Source: Pontiella desulfatans (GTDB lineage: Bacteria > Verrucomicrobiota > Kiritimatiellia > Kiritimatiellales > Pontiellaceae). From it: a stretch of 64,000 nucleotides of DNA. The stretch lies in NCBI RefSeq assembly GCF_900890425.1, contig NZ_CAAHFG010000002.1, positions 62,001 through 126,000 on the forward strand, read 5' to 3'. The notes under the pieces are model-generated. The model did no database searches. It was not told the DNA's origin and saw only the letters and a program-made list of their open reading frames with translations. Each line of letters starts with the position of its first letter. The stretch's first letter is position 1. Positions 7,514-15,365 of the stretch are shown here, in pieces. The position numbers were made by a program, and so were the translations under genes.

Positions 7514-9304
7514 ATGCGTGTAGTTATGAAACCATTGATGGTGCTGGGGTGTGTGCTGGTTGCGGGGTGTTCGAGTATTCCGGAGCGTGAGCTGGAGAAT
7601 GCCTTCAAGTACCAGCGCCTGAAGCGCTACGACATCGAGTTGGCCAAGCCGATTGCCTCCGAATACCAGACCTTGGCCTCCAAGGCGTGGAAAACGATGG
7701 CAGCGGGGGGAACCTCCGAATACGTCAGCATCCTTGAGCTGGGCGATGACGCCTTGCTGGCACGCATCCACCTGATCCGGTCGGCCAAGGAGTCGATCGA
7801 TATCCAGACCTTCATCTGGAAGGACGATCCCACCAGCCGCTTTGTGTTCGACGAATTGGTGAAGGCCGCCGAGCGCGGGGTGCTGGTGCGCATCCTGATC
7901 GATGCCGTCAACACGCCGGCCACACCGGCGCAGCTGGCTCGCATGGCGCGCGCCCACCGCAACCTCGAAATCTGCCTCTACAAGCCACTGCGCGAAACCA
8001 TCGAATACGGGAAGATCGGCTTCATGGGCAACCTGGTGCTGAAGACCAAGCACATGAACCGTCGGATGCACAACAAGCTGGTGCTCGTGGATGGCCGGGT
8101 CGGGATTGCCGGAGGCCGCAACTACGAGGGCAAATACTACGACCGCGATCCGGACTTTCTCTTCCGCGACCGCGATGTGGTCGTGGCCGGCCCCGCCGTG
8201 ATGGATATGCAGGATTCGTTCGAGTTGTTCTGGCAGGACAAGAGCGCGGTATTCCTGACCCAGCTGCTCGATGTACGGCGGGAGTTTGAAAAGCTGACCA
8301 ATGGCAACGAGCCGTTTTCCGATCCGGACGATCTTTGGATGTTCGGGGAGATCGACAAGCTGGCCAACGAAAGGTCGCTGGCGAAGGTCCGCACCAGCAT
8401 CAAGGTCTACGAGGCCGACAAGGTGATGTTCATCTACGATACCCCGCGCAAGTTCCAGGGCGGCAAGGGGCGCATGGATTTTGACGAGTGGTTTGAATTC
8501 CTTATTACGGGCAGTACGGATCGCCTCGTCTACCAGACGCCCTATCTCATCTACAGCCGCAATGTCCGCCGTCGCATCGCCGAACTGCGCGAGGACCATC
8601 CGAACTATCGGATCATTGCTTCCAGCAACAGCCTGGCCGCCGCCGACCATCTGGCGGTCTATGCGCTCTCGTTCAAGCACCGGAAGGAGCTCTACAAGCG
8701 GACAGGCATCGACATCTACGAAGCCAAACCCTATCCCGGGGATCAGCATGATTATGTATACGGACTGGATGCGATTGTGGATCGGGCCATCGAGAACGCG
8801 GGCATCGATCGGGACGATGTTGGCCGGATTGAACGGGCGGGGCCGTTGCTCTGCATCCACGCCAAGTCGCTTGTGCTCGATGGCAAGGTGGCCTTGATCG
8901 GGTCGCATAACTTCGATCCGCGCTCCGCAAAGTTGAATACCGAATGCGGTGTCTTCATCGACGACGAAGAGGTTGCGTTGGCCCTGGAGCGGGTGATTCT
9001 CAATGGGTGCGAACCGCAGAACGCCTGGACGGTTAGCAAGGGGCCGAAGACCCCGGTCATCTCGCACTTCAGCGGGTTCATCGGCGCCATCTCGACCGCG
9101 CTGCCCGTGTTCGATATCTGGCCCTACCGCTACACCACGAACTTTGACCTGAAGGAGGGGTGCGCCCCCTTACCGCCGCGCGATCCCAACTTCCAGCAAA
9201 ACTATACCGATGTCGGGTATTTCCCAGAGGTGCCCGATTCGTCCACCGTCATCCAGACGCGTCTGATGAAAGCGTTCTTCGGTTGGGCGCGCCCCCTGAT
9301 GTAA
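7514..9304 (+). CDS. Phospholipase D/cardiolipin synthase-like lipoprotein
   Basis: 596 residues from the ATG at 7514 (MRVVMKPLMVLGCVLVAGCSS), with a lipobox VAGC placing the acylated Cys near residue 19. Two HKD motifs give the catalytic pair: HNKLVLVDG near residue 186, followed by GIAGGRNY, and HAKSLVLDG near residue 449, followed by ALIGSHNFDPRS. The family includes cardiolipin synthases and secreted phospholipase D-like enzymes that move phosphatidyl groups or cut phosphodiesters. The lipid anchor suggests a periplasmic or outer-membrane location, unlike the integral-membrane Cls enzymes. Twelve bases separate it from the next gene. Confidence 0.9.
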   Translation: MRVVMKPLMVLGCVLVAGCSSIPERELENAFKYQRLKRYDIELAKPIASEYQTLASKAWKTMAAGGTSEYVSILELGDDALLARIHLIRSAKESIDIQTFIWKDDPTSRFVFDELVKAAERGVLVRILIDAVNTPATPAQLARMARAHRNLEICLYKPLRETIEYGKIGFMGNLVLKTKHMNRRMHNKLVLVDGRVGIAGGRNYEGKYYDRDPDFLFRDRDVVVAGPAVMDMQDSFELFWQDKSAVFLTQLLDVRREFEKLTNGNEPFSDPDDLWMFGEIDKLANERSLAKVRTSIKVYEADKVMFIYDTPRKFQGGKGRMDFDEWFEFLITGSTDRLVYQTPYLIYSRNVRRRIAELREDHPNYRIIASSNSLAAADHLAVYALSFKHRKELYKRTGIDIYEAKPYPGDQHDYVYGLDAIVDRAIENAGIDRDDVGRIERAGPLLCIHAKSLVLDGKVALIGSHNFDPRSAKLNTECGVFIDDEEVALALERVILNGCEPQNAWTVSKGPKTPVISHFSGFIGAISTALPVFDIWPYRYTTNFDLKEGCAPLPPRDPNFQQNYTDVGYFPEVPDSSTVIQTRLMKAFFGWARPLM

Positions 9305-9316
9305 TCCGGAGCCTTT

Positions 9317-10951
9317 ATGCATAAGCGAAAAAGACGATTCACCCGCGATGTCCTCTTGGTGCTCGCCGTGCTCACCACCGCGGTGGTGGTGCCGGTGGCC
9401 TACCTCGCCACGCAGGCACGCCGCGATATTTCCGAGCAGTTCATCGACAATGTCGCCAACCAGGCCGTCAGTGGTTTCCGTGCCATGTCCCTTTCGATGG
9501 AAGCCACGCTGGGCCTGATCCACGACTGGGGGGGCGGCGGCCGGATTTCGATTGAAAAGGGCGACGAGCTGGCCCATCTGCTGCTGCCGGTTTTTGACCG
9601 GGAAAGGCTGCTGCATGGCGTCACCGTTGCCGTTCGGGATGGTAATAGCTTCTATCTTTATCGCACCGAAACGGGGTTCCGTTCCCGTCGGGTGGCCTTG
9701 GGGGTGGAAGGGGACAATGCGGACGTGGTGGAATGGTCATCCGGGCATGAACCGGTAACGCGTTCCAAGGCCCGGTCGGATTTCGATCCGCTCAACCGCC
9801 CATGGTTCGGTCCGGCCCTGGCATCGGGAAAAATCCACTGGACCGAACCCTATACGTTCTTCACCGCCCGCAAGGTGGGCATCACGGCCTCCACCTCCTT
9901 CGTGCGCAAGGAGGGCAACGAAAGGGTGGTTGTTGCCTTCGACGTTTTGCTCGATGAACCCTTCGCCGAATTCTACAACCTGGCTCCAAGCGAAAATTCC
10001 CGTGTGATTATTTTCCGCCACGACAACCAGCTGTACATACCGGGTTCAGGCGGCTTGCAATCCGGGTTCCTGCCCATGGGCAAGGTCGAAGACAACCTCG
10101 TTCGCAAAGTGCATTCCAACTGGACGGGCGAAGACAACCTGGCAGACCGCGTGGTTTCCATCTTCCACGACGGCATCGTCTGGTGGTGCGGGTTCCGGCC
10201 GCTGGACCCCGGGAACCCCAACACCTGGATCTGCGTCATGATTCCCGAGTCCGACATCCTCGGCCATGCCGGCCGGCGCCGTATCAACCTCCTGATGCTG
10301 GGCATTGGCTCCATCCTGGGCGCCGTTGCCCTGGCCTTCTGGATCGTGCGCCGCGGCCGCCGGCCCTTCGAAGGGGCCGCTTCCTACTTCGACACCGAGC
10401 ATCCGGAGGCCAGCGTTCGTAGCCTGATCGCCGGTGGCGAAAACCGCGCAGTCGAATTCAAGTCCACCATGCGCATGAACCTCCACTCCAAGAAGCCCGG
10501 CAAGGAGATCGAGCTTGCCTGGCTCAAGGGGGTCGCCGGCTTCCTCAACACCGATGGCGGAATCCTGCTCCTCGGCGTCACCGACGATGGCGAAATCACC
10601 GGCCTCGAGCGCGATGTCTTCGAAAACGAAGACAAATGCCGCCTCCACTTCAAAAACCTCATCGGCAAGCACATTGGCGCCGACCTCTCCAAATACATCC
10701 GCTTCATCCTCGTGCCGGTGGATGGCACGACCGTCGGCGTTGTCCGATGCGCCCGGTCCGGCGAGCCGGTCTTCCTCAAGGATGGCAACAAGGAGCACTT
10801 TGCGCTTAACCCCGATTTTAGGACCACCGGCTTAAGTGGAACCTGCGGCCTTAGCATGATACAAAAGGACGCATGGAAATGGGAAGAAAACGAAGAACAT
10901 TCACGGACAAGTTTAAGGCCAAGGTGGCGATTGATGCCATCAAGGGCATGA
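9317..10951 (+). pseudogene. Membrane Cache-type sensor with AlbA_2 domain, interrupted by an IS (5' part)
   Basis: The frame is original up to 10800 (494 codons plus two bases); the last 50 codons to the stop at 10949-10951 are read from the inserted IS. It begins with a transmembrane segment (residues about 10-30), followed by an extracytoplasmic Cache-like domain (about 33-310, with ISEQFIDNVANQAV and SRPWFGPAL-type features) and a second membrane segment (about 325-347). It ends with a cytoplasmic AlbA_2 (schlafen-like) domain marked by AVEFKSTMR and FLNTDGGILLLGVTDDGEI. Removing the IS and one 3-bp duplicate restores the frame with 12185-12257, giving a protein of 518 residues. The truncated product keeps most of the AlbA_2 domain, so partial function is possible. 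Confidence 0.85.
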
Positions 10952-11157
10952 AGACATTGGCGGAGCTGGCATCGGAATATCAGGTCCATCCGAACCAGAT
11001 CTCGGATTGGAAAAAGCAGTTGCTCTCGAATGCCCCGGAGCTTTTTGCATCGGGCAAAAAAAAGCAGTCTCAAACGGAAGAAGAGCTTACGGCTCCACTT
11101 TACGAAGAGATCGGGCGTCTGAAGATGGACGTGAAGTGGCTCGAAAAAAAGCTATGA
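10873..11157 (+). CDS. IS3-family transposase OrfA (helix-turn-helix)
   Basis: 94 residues. The HTH_Tnp_1 domain (FTDKFKAKVAIDAIKGMKTL...YQVHPNQISDWKKQLL) recognises the IS ends, and a C-terminal leucine-rich helix (EEIGRLKMDVKWLEKKL) mediates oligomerisation. The in-frame ATG at 10879 is an alternative start with a better-placed purine tract. The 3' end carries the slippery heptamer A AAA AAG (11145-11151) in the correct phase for a -1 shift into orfB, which would give the OrfAB transposase. Confidence 0.93.
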   Translation: MEMGRKRRTFTDKFKAKVAIDAIKGMKTLAELASEYQVHPNQISDWKKQLLSNAPELFASGKKKQSQTEEELTAPLYEEIGRLKMDVKWLEKKL

Positions 11158-11999
11158 GCCTGCCCCTTTCAACGCGCCGCAGCTGGGTGGAGCCCGGCAC
11201 TGATTATTCGGTTCGGCGGCAGTGTAGGCTCGCAGGCGTCCCCAGATCGGGCTTCTACTATGACCCCACCCCGGAAACGGCGGAGAATCTGCTCTTGATG
11301 CGTTTGATCGACGAGCAGTATCTGCGGCATCCGGAGTTCGGCTATCCACGCATGACGGACTGGTTGCGTGATCAAGACTATGATGTCAATCACAAGCGGG
11401 TCGCCCGCCTCATGCAGCTGATGGGGATTCAGGCCATCACGCCGGGGCCGCACACAAGCAAGCCCGCCCCGGGGCACAAGATCTACCCGTATTTGCTGCG
11501 CAATGTGGACATTGAGCGGGTGAATCAGGTTTGGAGTACGGACATCACCTACATCCCGATGCGGCAGGGATACATGTACCTGAGCGCTGTAATCGACTGG
11601 TACAGCCGCTATGTGCTCGCCTGGGAGCTTTCAAGCACCATGGAGAGTACGTTCTGCGTTGATGCGCTCGAGTGTGCGCTGACGCAGGGCAAGCCGGATA
11701 TATTCAACACCGACCAAGGAAGCCAGTTCACCTCGAACGCCTTTACCGGCGTCCTGTTAAACGAAAACATCACCATCAGCATGGACGGGCGAGGAAGGGC
11801 GCTGGACAACGTATTCATCGAACGGTTGTGGTGGTCGGTGAAGTACGAGAAAATCTACCCCGCATGCTATGCCGACGGGCATGCGTTGTATCGGGGACTC
11901 GAGAGCTACTTTGACTATTACAATCACGAGAGGAAGCACAGCGCTCTGGACAAACGAACCCCCGCCGAGGTATTCATGGGAGGAGCAGTCAGAACATGA
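11154..11999 (+). CDS. IS3-family transposase OrfB (DDE integrase core)
   Basis: 281 residues from the ATG at 11154, which overlaps the end of orfA by 4 bases. An HTH_21-like N-terminus (RQCRLAGVPRSGFYY) precedes the rve/DDE core. The catalytic residues are Asp in WSTDITYIPM, Asp in FNTDQGSQF and Glu in NVFIERLWWSVKYE. It continues normally to HSALDKRTPAEVFMGG. Length and motifs are intact, so the element may still be active. In vivo it is probably made mainly as an OrfAB frameshift fusion. Confidence 0.93.
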   Translation: MSLPLSTRRSWVEPGTDYSVRRQCRLAGVPRSGFYYDPTPETAENLLLMRLIDEQYLRHPEFGYPRMTDWLRDQDYDVNHKRVARLMQLMGIQAITPGPHTSKPAPGHKIYPYLLRNVDIERVNQVWSTDITYIPMRQGYMYLSAVIDWYSRYVLAWELSSTMESTFCVDALECALTQGKPDIFNTDQGSQFTSNAFTGVLLNENITISMDGRGRALDNVFIERLWWSVKYEKIYPACYADGHALYRGLESYFDYYNHERKHSALDKRTPAEVFMGGAVRT

Positions 12000-12007
12000 T
12001 CGCAAGT

Positions 12008-12082
12008 GATGCCGTCGCTGCGCTCCGCCCTCGGCCCTCCGGGCCGCCCCTTCGGGGACGGGCTACGCTCCGCGACGGCATC
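12008..12082. repeat. Hairpin inside the IS, downstream of orfB
   Basis: Perfect 11-bp arms GATGCCGTCGC (12008-12018) and GCGACGGCATC (12072-12082) enclose a GC-rich interior with further self-complementarity. It lies between the orfB stop and the right terminal repeat, so it would travel with the element. It may act as a terminator or be a passenger repeat. Confidence 0.6.
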
Positions 12083-12181
12083 ATAGAAGGGCGGCTCGTT
12101 GGCCGCCAGAACACGGAACAGGGAACCGCAGGTTCCACCTTAAATTCGCCGATCCGTGGTCGGACATTGGGGGTAGGCGCA

Positions 12182-12257
12182 CTTCTACATCCGCAACGGC
12201 CCCGCTTCCGACGAACTGCCCGTCAGCCAGGCCCTCAACTACATCAAGCACAGGTAA
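12182..12257 (+). pseudogene. 3' end of the IS-interrupted Cache/AlbA_2 gene
   Basis: 12182-12184 is the duplicated CTT. From 12185 the frame continues the gene broken at 10800: FYIRNGPASDELPVSQALNY and three more residues to the TAA at 12255-12257. HFYIRNG...S is the usual C-terminal ending of AlbA_2 proteins, which supports the reconstruction. Confidence 0.88.
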
Positions 12258-12267
12258 TGATCCCAGT

Positions 12268-12315
12268 AAGTATATCATCCAGCACCCACGATCGGGGGTG
12301 CCGGATGATATACTT
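12268..12315. repeat. 48-nt near-perfect palindrome upstream of the TatD gene
   Basis: Left arm AAGTATATCATCCAGCACCC (12268-12287) and right arm GGGTGCCGGATGATATACTT (12296-12315) pair over 20 bp with one mismatch and an 8-base loop. It lies between the stop of the interrupted sensor gene and the RBS at 12322. It could be a bidirectional terminator or a protein-binding site; the RNA hairpin would end just before the Shine-Dalgarno sequence. Confidence 0.8.
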
Positions 12316-12333
12316 CTTGGCGGAGGAACCCGC

Positions 12334-13107
12334 GTGAAACTCTTCGATTGCCACAACCATATCCAGGATGAGCGGCTCATGCCCTCCATCGGAGGCGTCA
12401 TGGAGCGGGCGGTTGGGGCCGGCGTGGTTGCCATGGGGGTGAAGGGCTGCCGCGAGGCGGACTGGCTGCGCGTGGTCGGGTTGATGGAAGGCTACGGCGG
12501 GATTGTTCCTTCGTTCGGGTTGCATCCGTGGTTCATCGCCGACCGTTCGGCGGCATGGGCCGAAAAACTTGAAGCGCTTCTTTTGCGGTATCCGCAGGCC
12601 GGGGTGGGCGAGGTTGGGATCGACCATGCCATCGAGGATCGCGACGACGCGGATCAGGAGGCGGTGTTCCTGGCCCAGCTCGCGCTGGCGCGCAAGCTGG
12701 AGCGCCCCGTATCCATTCATTGCCGTCGCGCCTGGGGGCGGTTGATCGAGTTGCTCGACGGGTTTGGCGAGCTGCCGCGCGGCATGCTGATCCATTGCTT
12801 CGGCGGTTCGGCGGAGGTGGCGACGGAGCTGGTGAAGCGCGGGGCCTATATTTCCTTTTCCGGTTCCATCACCCGGCCGAACGCCCGGAAGGCCGGCGCC
12901 GCCATCCGCGCCGTGCCGGACGACCGCATTCTCATCGAAACCGATGCCCCCGACCTTCTTCCGGCCACGGCCGAAGGGGAGCTGAACGAACCCGCCAATG
13001 TCCGGCTGGTGCTCGCCAAGGCCGCCGAACTGCGCCGGGTTCCGAAACAGGAACTGGCCGAACTGACCTTCACGAACGCCGAACGGTTTTTTGGAATTGC
13101 TCCTTGA
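12334..13107 (+). CDS. TatD-family metal-dependent hydrolase/deoxyribonuclease
   Basis: 257 residues from a GTG at 12334, chosen because GGAGG lies 7 bases upstream and the protein then opens VKLFDCHNHIQDERL as in the family. It has a TIM-barrel amidohydrolase fold. Metal ligands are visible in DCHNH, GEVGIDH (Glu/Asp), SIHCRRAW, IHCFGG and the final ETDAPDLLP. TatD proteins are cytoplasmic 3'-5' exonucleases linked to DNA repair and RNA turnover. An upstream in-frame ATG at 12304 lies inside the palindrome and is unlikely to be used. Confidence 0.92.
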   Translation: MKLFDCHNHIQDERLMPSIGGVMERAVGAGVVAMGVKGCREADWLRVVGLMEGYGGIVPSFGLHPWFIADRSAAWAEKLEALLLRYPQAGVGEVGIDHAIEDRDDADQEAVFLAQLALARKLERPVSIHCRRAWGRLIELLDGFGELPRGMLIHCFGGSAEVATELVKRGAYISFSGSITRPNARKAGAAIRAVPDDRILIETDAPDLLPATAEGELNEPANVRLVLAKAAELRRVPKQELAELTFTNAERFFGIAP

Positions 13108-13169
13108 AACGATGCTGGCGAGCAGAATGCCAAGGCTTGGGCGTTAAATATCCCGAGCCATGTTTTCAA

Positions 13170-14363
13170 TCAAAGGGGTTTCTTGGCCGGACCGTTTTTG
13201 AACTCTGGTGGTCCGGTTTCCCACGGGTATCCGTTCTTGGCCTGTTCGTAGGCCAGGGTGAATAGCTCGGTCATGTATTCGATGTCGAACAGCTCGTCCG
13301 GCTCGTCGCGGAAGTTGGCCGGCAGGTGGGCGGCGTGGTACTGCATGTCGTTAAGCTCGGCGTCTTGGTAGATGCGGTACATGTCGCCCAGCCCTTGCGC
13401 GCGCAGCAAGGTGATGAGCGATTGCGTAAGGATCGGCACGGTCTTGGGTTTCAGGTGTTCGACATCCGGGGAAACCTGCGAGTTCCGGATCAAATAGACG
13501 TGCGCCTCGCCATGGAAGCCCGCGAGTTCCAGGGCATTCTCCATGTTGAACGAAACCGGGCTGATGAAGACCTGCGTCGTAACGCCGCCATCCACGTGCA
13601 GCTCATCGAAGGTCTGCCCATTGTGCTCCACTTCGAAATAGACAGGGGGAAAGACGCCGGGAATCGCCGCCGAGGCCAGCAGCACGTCGATGATCAACTC
13701 GTAGGCATCCGGATGCCCGCTGGCGGCGATGGCGCCAAGGTCCCAGATGACCGGCCGCTGCACATCGAGATAGGTTGTGCCAACGAGCAACCACCGACCG
13801 CGCAGGTATTCCTTCGCCACCTTTTCCATTTCGGCGGGCGTGAAATAGCCCTTCACGATTTTCCTTAGCGGCGCGTTGTTGGCCATGGAGTCGGCGGTGA
13901 ACAATCCGGAGAAGAAGCGCTTCTTGAGCACATCCTTGGTGGAGAACTTGGTATACATCTCCTGGATTACGTGGTCGTAGTCCGATCCCAGGAACGCGAA
14001 CGGGGCAATGAGCGAGCCCGTGCTGATACCCGTCACCATCCGGAATTCGGGACGGGTTCCGGCAGCCGTCCAGCCCGAAAGGATGCCTGCACCGAACGCC
14101 CCCTTTTGCCCGCCGCCCGATATGGCCAGAAAATGGACCGGGGCGTTGCGGTCGTAGGTCGGGTCGGACATGACCTGTTCCCGGATGTTCCTGATTTCCT
14201 CCTGGTTGGCGAGTGTGCCGTTGTCGCCCCATATGCGGACGTCGTGCATGCCCGGGATGGCGGCGAGGGAGGAATAGTCGGCGGGGGGAGGAAGTCGCGT
14301 TATGGAGGCGCACCCGGCCAGGAGTGCCATGGCCAATAGAATCCCAATCGTCGAACGTTTCAT
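13170..14363 (-). CDS. Patatin-like phospholipase lipoprotein
   Basis: 397 residues. The signal peptide has lipobox LAGC with Cys18, so the enzyme is lipid-anchored. The patatin core shows the oxyanion motif SGGGQKGAFGAG (residues 82-93), the nucleophile elbow GISTG with Ser114, and the Asp of the dyad in HVDGG (Asp258). It would hydrolyse lipid acyl esters at the outer membrane or in the periplasm. It is transcribed opposite to tatD and convergent with it. The family resembles RssA-like and secreted patatins; the substrate is unknown. Confidence 0.92.
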   Translation of the reverse strand: MKRSTIGILLAMALLAGCASITRLPPPADYSSLAAIPGMHDVRIWGDNGTLANQEEIRNIREQVMSDPTYDRNAPVHFLAISGGGQKGAFGAGILSGWTAAGTRPEFRMVTGISTGSLIAPFAFLGSDYDHVIQEMYTKFSTKDVLKKRFFSGLFTADSMANNAPLRKIVKGYFTPAEMEKVAKEYLRGRWLLVGTTYLDVQRPVIWDLGAIAASGHPDAYELIIDVLLASAAIPGVFPPVYFEVEHNGQTFDELHVDGGVTTQVFISPVSFNMENALELAGFHGEAHVYLIRNSQVSPDVEHLKPKTVPILTQSLITLLRAQGLGDMYRIYQDAELNDMQYHAAHLPANFRDEPDELFDIEYMTELFTLAYEQAKNGYPWETGPPEFKNGPAKKPL

Positions 14364-14426
14364 GCCTGTCCCCTTATTCCTTGTAAGCGATACCGAGTTA
14401 AGCAGGTTCCTTATGGAAATGGAAGA

Positions 14427-14837
14427 TTAGGATGTGTAAAGGATTTCAACACGTTCCCATCCGCCGTCCTGGGTGGCCTGTACCGTTTCGATGCGCTCGA
14501 TGGCGAAGCGGGGCAGGGCGGTATTGGCGAGCAGGGCAAGCGGCCGGGCATCCGTATGGATTTCGCTCTTTTCCGCCTGGTTTTCGCGGTAGACGATACG
14601 GTAGGCCGCTTCGGTTTCGGGGTCCAGTTTGCGCAAGCGAACCGGAGCCGCCTGGTTCCGGGCGGCCTTGCGCTTGGGCTTCATCCGCTTCTGTCGCGAG
14701 GGCAGGCCATCCGGCGGCGCGAGCGGATAGGGCTCGCCACCGAGGATGCCGTGGATCTGCCGCTCCAGCTCGAATATCTCGGCCAGGCGATCCTCGCGCT
14801 CCATCAGCTTCTGGTTGATCTGGATCTGGTTGGACAT
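14427..14837 (-). CDS. Hypothetical protein with N-terminal helix and basic linker
   Basis: 136 residues from MSNQIQINQKLMEREDRLAE (ATG at 14837); the longer frame to 14906 runs through tandem-repeat DNA and is rejected. A predicted N-terminal helix of about 30 residues (Glu/Leu/Ile-rich, coiled-coil-like) is followed by a Lys/Arg/Pro linker (RQKRMKPKRKAARNQ) and a C-terminal beta-like part ending WERVEILYTS. No known domain is recognised. It lies in line with the genes at 14966, 15366 and 16827, all on the minus strand downstream of the FtsK-type gene, so it may belong to the same transcription unit. Confidence 0.7.
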   Translation of the reverse strand: MSNQIQINQKLMEREDRLAEIFELERQIHGILGGEPYPLAPPDGLPSRQKRMKPKRKAARNQAAPVRLRKLDPETEAAYRIVYRENQAEKSEIHTDARPLALLANTALPRFAIERIETVQATQDGGWERVEILYTS

Positions 14838-14902
14838 GGTTTTGCGTAACGAGTCATGCGTAATTTCCCCTTTGCAGCATGAGCTGTTCGGGGCATCGCT
14901 AT

Positions 14903-14970
14903 TCACGAATCACGAATCACGAATCACGAATCACGAATCACGAATCACGAATCACGAATCACGAATCACT
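14903..14970. repeat. Tandem 9-bp repeat (about 7.5 units)
   Basis: The unit ACGAATCAC is repeated head to tail without change in the gap between two minus-strand genes; the last unit contains the stop codon of the gene at 14966. Such pure arrays arise by slippage and vary in copy number. It is too short-period to be CRISPR. Confidence 0.95.
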
Positions 14971-15343
14971 TCTTTTTCTTTTTGTCGTCCGCTTTCGCCG
15001 TTTCTTCTTCTTCGGCTGCTTCTTCCGCTTCCGCTTCGGCCTCTTCCGGAATCTCTTTCACAACGGGTTCCGGTTTCGGTTTGGGCGGGGTGGGGCGCGC
15101 CGACGGGACGGGCTTGTTGAAGCCGGCCACCGGGACGGGCGGTTCCGGATAGACGAATGCGCCTTCCTCGCCGACCAGTTCCTCCACCTGCAGCTCGATC
15201 TCCTCGATCTGGCGGTAGGCCTCCTCGCGCTTCACGAGCAGCTCGTCGATCTTCACGCGCGCCTCGAAGGCTTCGCGGATCGTCTCCGCATCGGCCTGCA
15301 GGATAATGTCGCGCGCAGTCAGTGGTATGAGTTTTTTTGCCAT
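14966..15343 (-). CDS. Hypothetical coiled-coil protein with charged Lys-rich tail
   Basis: 125 residues. The N-terminal two thirds are helical and acidic (VKIDELLVKREEAYRQIEEI near residues 30-49). A Pro-rich linker (PVPSARPTPPKPKPEP) follows, then a Glu/Ala-rich stretch and a final run of lysines. No domain is recognised. Like the gene at 14427 it begins with a helix and ends in low-complexity sequence, and both lie downstream of the LRV and FtsK genes. It may be a structural or scaffold protein; this is inference only. Confidence 0.7.
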   Translation of the reverse strand: MAKKLIPLTARDIILQADAETIREAFEARVKIDELLVKREEAYRQIEEIELQVEELVGEEGAFVYPEPPVPVAGFNKPVPSARPTPPKPKPEPVVKEIPEEAEAEAEEAAEEEETAKADDKKKKK

Positions 15344-15365
15344 GGGATTAACCTCTGGTTATTCG

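Larger units (their letters stand above)
10801..12181 (+). mobile_element. IS3-family insertion sequence, complete
   Basis: 1381 bp bounded by imperfect terminal inverted repeats beginning TGCGCTTAACCCC on the left and, read inward from the right, TGCGCCTACCCCC. It is flanked by a 3-bp direct duplication CTT (10798-10800 and 12182-12184), typical of the IS3 subgroup. It encodes orfA and orfB with a frameshift window. Excising it with one CTT restores the interrupted host reading frame exactly, which fixes the ends. Confidence 0.93.

Noticed and set aside
7442-9067. 541-residue open frame on the minus strand
   Set aside because: Antisense of the phospholipase D gene with two HKD motifs.
14903-14970. 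CRISPR array
   Set aside because: The repeats are 9 bp with no spacers and no cas genes nearby; the Cas2-like folds in this window belong to PaaX-like proteins, not to a CRISPR locus.
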